From positions 1 to 9,688 of the forward strand of contig DHXQ01000030.1 in assembly GCA_002413755.1 (NCBI GenBank): a stretch of DNA of 9,688 nucleotides. The letters run 5' to 3'. Positions within the stretch are counted from its first letter, which is position 1. Each line of letters begins with the position of its first letter. Below the pieces are notes generated by a model, which was not told the DNA's origin, ran no database searches, and was given only the letters and a program-made list of their open reading frames with translations. Source of the stretch: Candidatus Saccharibacteria bacterium UBA5152 (lineage in GTDB: Bacteria; Patescibacteriota; Saccharimonadia; Saccharimonadales; UBA4665). This document shows, piece by piece, positions 5,788 to 9,688 of the stretch. Both the position numbers and the translations under genes were made by a program.

Positions 5788-5793
5788 ATTGTA
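5788..5793 (-). promoter_or_regulatory. -10 box (TACAAT) for leaderless cupin transcript
   Basis: On the minus strand TACAAT ends 6 nt before ATG 5781, the same spacing as at 325, 1578 and 9136. The same bases on the plus strand form part of the probable -35 region of the divergent DUF1761 promoter. Confidence 0.5.
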
Positions 5794-5816
5794 CGATATC
5801 TAATCGGTGCTATGAT
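5789..5816 (+). promoter_or_regulatory. Promoter of the DUF1761 gene
   Basis: The -10 TATGAT (5811-5816) is preceded by TGC (extended -10). A weak -35, TTGTAC (5789-5794), lies 16 bp upstream. Transcription would start near 5823, giving a leader of about 47 nt that includes Shine-Dalgarno AAGGAG (5857-5862), 7 nt before ATG 5870. The promoter physically overlaps that of the cupin gene. Confidence 0.55.
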
Positions 5817-5869
5817 AAAAGAAATATACATAATCGCTTTAAACATATTTCAATCTAAGGAGCACAGCC

Positions 5870-6283
5870 ATGCAAGTACATATCAACTTTATCGCCGTCA
5901 TCGTCGCCACACTATCCGCCATGGTTATTGGTTATATCTGGTATCACCCCAAGGTACTCGGTGGCCGCTGGCTGAGGCTCTCCAAAATCAACCCGAAGAA
6001 GGGTGACATGGCCTGGGGTATGACGATTGCGCTGATTAGCGCCCTGGTCATGGCCACAGTACTCGCCTTCTTTACCTACCTCTACAGTTACTTCTTCCTC
6101 GGCAGCTACTTCATCAACGCGGTCAGCACCGCCCTGCTCATCTGGTTTGGTTTCCAGGGCCTGCGCGTGCTGCAGCGCGACGCCTTCAACCAGCGCCGCA
6201 AAAAGGAAAGCCTGATCCACATCGGCAACGACCTGGTCACCATCATCGTGATGGGCGTAATTATTGGTTTGTTCGGCGTTTAG
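5870..6283 (+). CDS. DUF1761 family membrane protein
   Basis: A 137-aa protein with four hydrophobic segments (about 5-25, 48-71, 78-97 and 117-136). The N-terminal pattern, a helix followed by GYIWYHPKVLGGRWLR, matches DUF1761, whose members carry an I/LWYSP-FG-type motif after the first helix. The ending HIGNDLVTIIVMGVIIGLFGV also fits the family's last helix. Function is unknown. The start is firm because AAGGAG lies 7 nt upstream. The last 23 bp overlap the end of the receiver gene on the opposite strand, so the two transcripts are complementary at their 3' ends. Confidence 0.85.
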   Translation: MQVHINFIAVIVATLSAMVIGYIWYHPKVLGGRWLRLSKINPKKGDMAWGMTIALISALVMATVLAFFTYLYSYFFLGSYFINAVSTALLIWFGFQGLRVLQRDAFNQRRKKESLIHIGNDLVTIIVMGVIIGLFGV

Positions 6284-6671
6284 GCGACGAACTAGTGCTG
6301 GTGCCAATATGCCGCGCCACAACTGCTAGCAGATCTGACGGTGTCATGCTCGACTTGACGATAAAATCATGCGCCCCCAGCTGACGCATTTCGATTTGCG
6401 TCTGTTTGTCGGATAGATTGGTATAGACGATGATTTTAGTGTCCGGATATTCGCTGAGGTCGACATTGCGCAGGAATTCTTTGCCGTCCATCAGAGGCAT
6501 AAATATATCGAGCAGTATCAGATCGGGTTGAACTGATTTCAATTTTTTGAGTCCCTCGATACCATTGCTTGCCACGTGCACCGCATAGCCACCAGAGGTC
6601 AGTACCAGTTTATAAACGTCCTGTAGGATGATCTCGTCCTCGATCACCAGGATACGCTTGGCGACGGTCAT
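6261..6671 (-). CDS. Single-domain response regulator (receiver only)
   Basis: A 136-aa CheY-like receiver. All key residues are present: acidic pair Glu11-Asp12 (VIEDE), phospho-acceptor Asp55 (LILLDIFMP), the switch Thr84 (VYTN), aromatic Phe103 and Lys106 (FIVKSS). A short Ser/Arg-rich tail (about 124-136) follows and there is no output domain, so it must signal through protein contacts or act as a phosphate relay or sink. Its ATG overlaps the kinase stop as ATGA (6668-6671), implying translational coupling, and the kinase is the obvious partner. The 3' end overlaps the convergent DUF1761 gene by 23 bp. Confidence 0.93.
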   Translation of the reverse strand: MTVAKRILVIEDEIILQDVYKLVLTSGGYAVHVASNGIEGLKKLKSVQPDLILLDIFMPLMDGKEFLRNVDLSEYPDTKIIVYTNLSDKQTQIEMRQLGAHDFIVKSSMTPSDLLAVVARHIGTSTSSSPKRRTNQ

Positions 6672-9136
6672 AGCGGCAGCCTGACGATGAATGTGGCGCC
6701 CTTGCCGACCGCCGACTCAACCTTGATCGAACCGCCGTGCAGGTTAATGATTCGCTTCACCCAGTACAGCCCGAAGCCGGTGCCGGTCACGGTATCCGAC
6801 AACTCATTATCCACCCGCGTAAATTTATCAAAGATCCGACGAGCGTCCGCCTTACTGACGCCAACGCCAACATCAGTAACAGCTATTTCCAGACGCTTGC
6901 CTGATTTATGCATGCGCAGTGTGATCTCAGTGTCTGGGTAGCTATACTTGCTGGCATTCTCAAGTAGATTAATCAGGGCCAGCTTGATTTCGTTGGCATC
7001 AACCTCGACGGTCGTACTTTTGATACCGATCAGGGTTATCTTCTGATTTTTGAGCTCGCAGGTTGCTCGCAGCTCCTTGGCAGCCTGTTTGATAATCTTG
7101 GCGATATCCTGTGGCTTTTTCTCGAGGACATAGCGGCTGGAGTCAATCTGAGCGGTCTTCAGTAAGTCATTAATAATCTGCAGCTGGCGCTCGTTACTGT
7201 CGAAAGCAATCCGTAAATATTTGAGCTGCTCGGGTGTGACCGGGCCAGCAAATTCATTGATGAGCAGGCTGGTGTATTGCTTGACCGCCGTTGCCGGTGT
7301 GCGCAGTTGGTGAGAGGCGAGAGCAATAAACTCGTCTTTCGTCTTATTAACGGCCAGCAACTGCGCCTGCTGGCTCTTGAGCTGGGCGTTGGTCATGACC
7401 AGATCGTTGGCCCGCTTCATGTCGTCAATGTCGATACACGAGCCAATAAACCCCTGGAACTCACCAGTCGACGAAAAGCGCGGCACGCCCTTGTCCAGGA
7501 TCCAGCGGAAGACGCCGTCATACCGACGGATCCGGTATTCCATACTGTATGGCTCACGGTTGTCAAAAGCCGTCTTGTACGTTTGGTAGCAAAAGTCCAG
7601 GTCACCCGGATAAATACTGTGCATCCAACCGTCACCAGTCTCTTCGTCCATACTGCGACCAGTAAAATCACACCACGGCTTATTGAAGTAGGTCAGTCCC
7701 ATGTCGACCCCGGAAATCCAGATCAGGACGGGCGCCGTGTCCGCCAGGCTGCGGAAACGCTGCTCGCTCTCCTGGAGCTCTTCAAACAGCTTGGCATTGT
7801 TCAGCGTGATCGAGGCCAAATCACTCAACCGCTGCAGGGCACTCAGCTGGTCGGAGTCGAAGTGCTTGCCCGGCGAGTCGTGAACCAGCGCTAATACCCC
7901 GATGGTGGTGCCAGCCGTTTGCAGCGGCACGCCCACCGCGGCGTTCATCAAACCCTTCGGGAAGCTGCGCTGGCGGTATGACCATGTGTCGTAATCATTT
8001 ACGATAATCGGCTTATTTGTTTGCCAGACCCGCCCGGCCAGACCCTCGCCCTTTTTGATGGTGTGCCCGACGTGGGCTTTGAATTTGCCACTGGCTAGTT
8101 TTACCCGCAGCTCGTCCGGCGCGTCCGACACGAGGTATATATAGCCGTGCGGCGTATCACAGATTGTGCCGGCATGGCTCAGGATAGAATTGAGGACCTG
8201 CGCCTCCTGGCCGATACTTTGGCTGGCCTCAACTGCGCTGGCATGAAGCATCTGCAAAAAACTATTCTGGCGCCGGGTTACTGCTTCGTCGTGTTTGCGG
8301 GCATCGATGTTGACGCAGGTACCGATCATCCGGACCGCCTCACCGGCCTCCAGATAGGCCTGTCCTTGGCCAAGTAACCAATGCTGACTACCGTCAGGCC
8401 AGGTTATCCGATGCTCAAACTGGTATGGCTCACCGGTCTTCATACTGGTCTGAATCACTTTTTGAGCCTGCGCCTTGTCATCAGGGTGGACCAAGCCCAA
8501 ATATTCTTTGTAGGTAATCGAATGGTCGAGTGGCAAGCCATACAGCCGGATTAGCTCATCGGACCAGTAGAGCTGATCACGCTTCAAATCCCATTCCCAA
8601 AGCCCCATGGTGGAGGCGCGCAGTGCCAAAGTCAGTCGTTCCTCACTGCGTTTGAGAGCCTGGTTGGCACTGCGCCACTGCGTGACGTCCTGCTGTGTAC
8701 TCCAAGCCCGTACCAGACAGCCGTCCTCGACAGTGCCGGTCACGCTATTACGGAAGTACATGTCATTGCCGGCACTGTCGACCTGGTGGTACTCGGTGCC
8801 CGATAATTTATAACCACCCTTCACAAAGGATTCGAGATAGCTGACGACTTCGGGGTCAGATTTTGCCATAAACTGGTCCAGATGCAGTCCGATAAATGAT
8901 CCCCCAGAGCTGAAGCCATACATTTTGGCCGCCGCCCGGTTGGCCTCAGCGACGTAGGCCGTCTCGAATATACGTCGCACTTGCTCTTTGACGGAAAGCT
9001 TGACAGGAATTGGTGCGTCAAGCTCAAAACGCCAGATACCTTCACTACTATTACGTATAAACGCTTGGTATCTCTCTTCGCTCTGTGTGCTGTTGTCCAG
9101 GCCGATTGGCCTCGTACTACCCTCTGTTTGCTGCAC
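6668..9136 (-). CDS. Soluble hybrid-sensor histidine kinase, PAS-PAS-GAF-PAS-HisKA-HATPase
   Basis: This is an 822-aa kinase when started at GTG 9136. Domains in order: a PAS-like domain (about 21-155), a PAS_3-type domain (about 161-283, with HPDD and HRITWPDGS), a GAF domain (about 308-450, GEGLAGRVWQTNKPIIVNDY), a further PAS (about 455-577), a short coiled-coil linker, HisKA with phospho-acceptor His609 in ASHQLRTP, then HATPase_c with N box NLLENASK (Asn727), G1 DVGVGV (755-760), F box and G2 GTGFGLY (785-791). No membrane helix is present, so it senses cytoplasmic signals through PAS/GAF; the ligand or cofactor is unknown. The frame stays open to 9376, but that extension is antisense to the AbrB region and lacks domain character. 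GTG 9136 lies 6 nt after TATAAT. The receiver follows by ATGA overlap. Confidence 0.9.
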   Translation of the reverse strand: MQQTEGSTRPIGLDNSTQSEERYQAFIRNSSEGIWRFELDAPIPVKLSVKEQVRRIFETAYVAEANRAAAKMYGFSSGGSFIGLHLDQFMAKSDPEVVSYLESFVKGGYKLSGTEYHQVDSAGNDMYFRNSVTGTVEDGCLVRAWSTQQDVTQWRSANQALKRSEERLTLALRASTMGLWEWDLKRDQLYWSDELIRLYGLPLDHSITYKEYLGLVHPDDKAQAQKVIQTSMKTGEPYQFEHRITWPDGSQHWLLGQGQAYLEAGEAVRMIGTCVNIDARKHDEAVTRRQNSFLQMLHASAVEASQSIGQEAQVLNSILSHAGTICDTPHGYIYLVSDAPDELRVKLASGKFKAHVGHTIKKGEGLAGRVWQTNKPIIVNDYDTWSYRQRSFPKGLMNAAVGVPLQTAGTTIGVLALVHDSPGKHFDSDQLSALQRLSDLASITLNNAKLFEELQESEQRFRSLADTAPVLIWISGVDMGLTYFNKPWCDFTGRSMDEETGDGWMHSIYPGDLDFCYQTYKTAFDNREPYSMEYRIRRYDGVFRWILDKGVPRFSSTGEFQGFIGSCIDIDDMKRANDLVMTNAQLKSQQAQLLAVNKTKDEFIALASHQLRTPATAVKQYTSLLINEFAGPVTPEQLKYLRIAFDSNERQLQIINDLLKTAQIDSSRYVLEKKPQDIAKIIKQAAKELRATCELKNQKITLIGIKSTTVEVDANEIKLALINLLENASKYSYPDTEITLRMHKSGKRLEIAVTDVGVGVSKADARRIFDKFTRVDNELSDTVTGTGFGLYWVKRIINLHGGSIKVESAVGKGATFIVRLPL

Positions 9137-9142
9137 AGCTTT

Positions 9143-9148
9143 ATTATA
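9143..9148 (-). promoter_or_regulatory. Consensus -10 box (TATAAT) for leaderless kinase-receiver operon
   Basis: On the minus strand TATAAT ends exactly 6 nt before GTG 9136. No Shine-Dalgarno site precedes the GTG. A weak TTGCGC (9168-9173) is the only -35-like hexamer, 19 bp upstream. Confidence 0.6.
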
Positions 9149-9248
9149 GCGCCACTCGCTGGCCTGTGCGCAAAACCGCGTAAGAATTTTTAAACGATAT
9201 TTCCGCCGATGATGAACACCTCCGTCCCTGACATGGGTTTGAGTCGAC

Positions 9249-9277
9249 TTGCATATTGCCCAAACATGGAGCATACT
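9249..9277 (+). promoter_or_regulatory. Probable promoter of the AbrB-MFS unit
   Basis: TTGCAT (9249-9254), a 17-bp spacer and CATACT (9272-9277, 4 of 6) make a plausible sigma-70 promoter, with a start near 9284 and a leader of about 40 nt. AGTCGACT (9242-9249), a perfect palindrome, overlaps the -35. AAAAGTAA is repeated 9 bp apart (9278-9285 and 9287-9294) across the start site and could be an AT-rich regulator site. The rest of the 187-bp divergent region has no evident gene. Confidence 0.4.
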
Positions 9278-9323
9278 AAAAGTAAGAAAAGTAATAATTG
9301 TAGTAGACGAAAGAATTTTGCCC

Positions 9324-9566
9324 ATGCAACCAGCAGATTTTCCTAAAATTCTCGGTACCGCTACCCTCAATGACAAGGGTCAGTTAGTCATCCCCGTCGA
9401 AGCCCGTAACAGCCTGGGGCTGGAAGCTGGCAGCAAAGTCGTCATCATGACCAGCAGCAGCAAACCGGCCCTGATCATCGTCAAAGCCGATCACATCGAA
9501 GCCATTATCCAAGATTTAACCAAAGCGCTCGACAACGAAGTAACTGACGGCAACACACAAAAATAA
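9324..9566 (+). CDS. SpoVT-AbrB domain DNA-binding protein
   Basis: An 80-aa protein whose core (about 10-55) has the swapped-hairpin AbrB/MazE pattern: GTATLNDKGQLVIPVEARNSLG, shown here in two parts as GTATLNDKGQ and LVIPVEARNSLG, then LEAGSKVVIM and ALIIVKAD. Such proteins are dimeric transcription factors or antitoxins. A short acidic helix (about 56-72) completes it. No toxin gene adjoins; instead an MFS exporter starts 11 nt after the stop, so it most likely regulates that exporter and perhaps its own promoter. The frame is open upstream to a TTG at 9249, but the extra 25 residues are not domain-like, so ATG 9324 is preferred although its Shine-Dalgarno site is weak. Confidence 0.85.
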   Translation: MQPADFPKILGTATLNDKGQLVIPVEARNSLGLEAGSKVVIMTSSSKPALIIVKADHIEAIIQDLTKALDNEVTDGNTQK

Positions 9567-9570
9567 GGAG
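9565..9570 (+). promoter_or_regulatory. Shine-Dalgarno AAGGAG pointing to a non-canonical AUC start
   Basis: A full AAGGAG overlaps the stop of the AbrB gene. It is placed 7 nt before ATC at 9578, and no ATG, GTG or TTG in the MFS frame lies between the upstream in-frame stop (9545-9547) and ATG 9650. This supports initiation at ATC. Confidence 0.45.
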
Positions 9571-9577
9571 AATTAAT

Positions 9578-9688
9578 ATCAAACCTACCGAAACTGCTGC
9601 TGCGGAGTCCGACGCCCCCACCTATTCCTCCAGCCAAATAAAGGTCATCATGGGATCGCTGATGTTGGTGATGCTGCTGGCCGCCCTC
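9578..9688 (+). CDS. DHA2-family (EmrB/QacA-like) MFS exporter, N-terminal part
   Basis: The frame starting at ATC 9578 runs open to the edge and is cut off there (37 codons). It has a short polar lead, then YSSSQIKVIM and GSLMLVMLLAAL, which match the start of DHA2 drug:proton antiporters (pattern Y-S-x-x-Q-I ... IM-x-G-L-M-L-x-M-L-L-A-A-L at the first helix). Start choice is uncertain: ATC 9578 has an ideal Shine-Dalgarno site and retains the conserved Tyr-Ser..Gln-Ile segment, while ATG 9650, with AAAGG a few bases upstream, would cut directly into helix 1. It sits 11 nt after the AbrB-type gene, a probable operon with its regulator. Substrate unknown. Confidence 0.7.
   Translation, partial: MKPTETAAAESDAPTYSSSQIKVIMGSLMLVMLLAAL

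Noticed and set aside
5912..6322. A 136-codon minus-strand open frame opposite DUF1761
   Set aside because: It lies antisense to a clear DUF1761 protein and its Glu/Val/Ala-rich predicted peptide looks like a shadow of the membrane codons.
7277..7894. A 205-codon plus-strand open frame inside the kinase gene
   Set aside because: It is fully antisense to well-conserved GAF/PAS/HisKA coding sequence, its predicted peptide has no recognisable domain, and no promoter or Shine-Dalgarno site precedes it.
6261..9136. A TGA-recoded genetic code as in Gracilibacteria/SR1
   Set aside because: TGA functions as stop in the ATGA kinase-receiver overlap and after a normal-length HTH protein, and no internal TGA interrupts a conserved protein.
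9324..9566. AbrB-type protein as an antitoxin of a toxin-antitoxin pair
   Set aside because: No toxin-like small gene adjoins on either side; the downstream gene is an MFS exporter.

Overview
The window looks like part of a small-genome Candidate Phyla Radiation bacterium, most likely Candidatus Saccharibacteria or a close relative. This rests on inference from gene families (a VHG-type histidine phosphatase, an RBBP9-like hydrolase, DUF817, an AbrB-type protein next to an MFS exporter), on compact packing, and on several genes whose -10 box sits directly before the start codon (leaderless transcripts). The standard code fits: TGA ends both the HTH regulator and the histidine kinase. There is no rRNA, tRNA, CRISPR array, transposase or integrase, and no gene-free stretch longer than about 230 bp.

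Layout. Positions 1-164 hold the 5' end of a minus-strand gene with a Pro/Glu-rich N-terminus. A membrane-anchored exported protein (325-996) diverges from it. An ArsR-type HTH regulator (1053-1388) follows, with a consensus-like promoter overlapped by two GTTAAC sites, and then a C-terminal remnant of a YCII-domain gene (1389-1547). Next come a histidine phosphatase (1578-2120), a near-perfect sigma-70 promoter with a 169-nt leader, and an EamA-type transporter (2349-3221). An RBBP9-like hydrolase and a DUF817 membrane protein (3287-4694) look like one transcription unit. An ITPase/Ham1-like enzyme (4698-5240) follows, whose -10 box lies in the last codons of DUF817. On the minus strand is an RmlC-like cupin (5248-5781); its promoter overlaps that of a plus-strand DUF1761 membrane protein (5870-6283). 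A minus-strand two-component pair covers 6261-9136: an 822-aa soluble PAS-PAS-GAF-PAS histidine kinase, coupled by an ATGA overlap to a stand-alone receiver. At the right edge an AbrB-type protein (9324-9566) precedes the start of a DHA2-family MFS exporter (9578 to the edge).

How the genes fit together. Most are small single-purpose modules: nucleotide-pool cleaning, hydrolases, membrane transport and sensing. The two clear functional pairs are the kinase/receiver and the AbrB/MFS exporter. The window looks like an ordinary chromosomal region. Its unusual content is in expression signals (leaderless starts, a shared TGCTAT-type -10, a possible AUC start, a repeat-bearing leader) and in enzymes with altered active-site motifs (VHG phosphatase, Ham1 protein lacking Ser-His-Arg).
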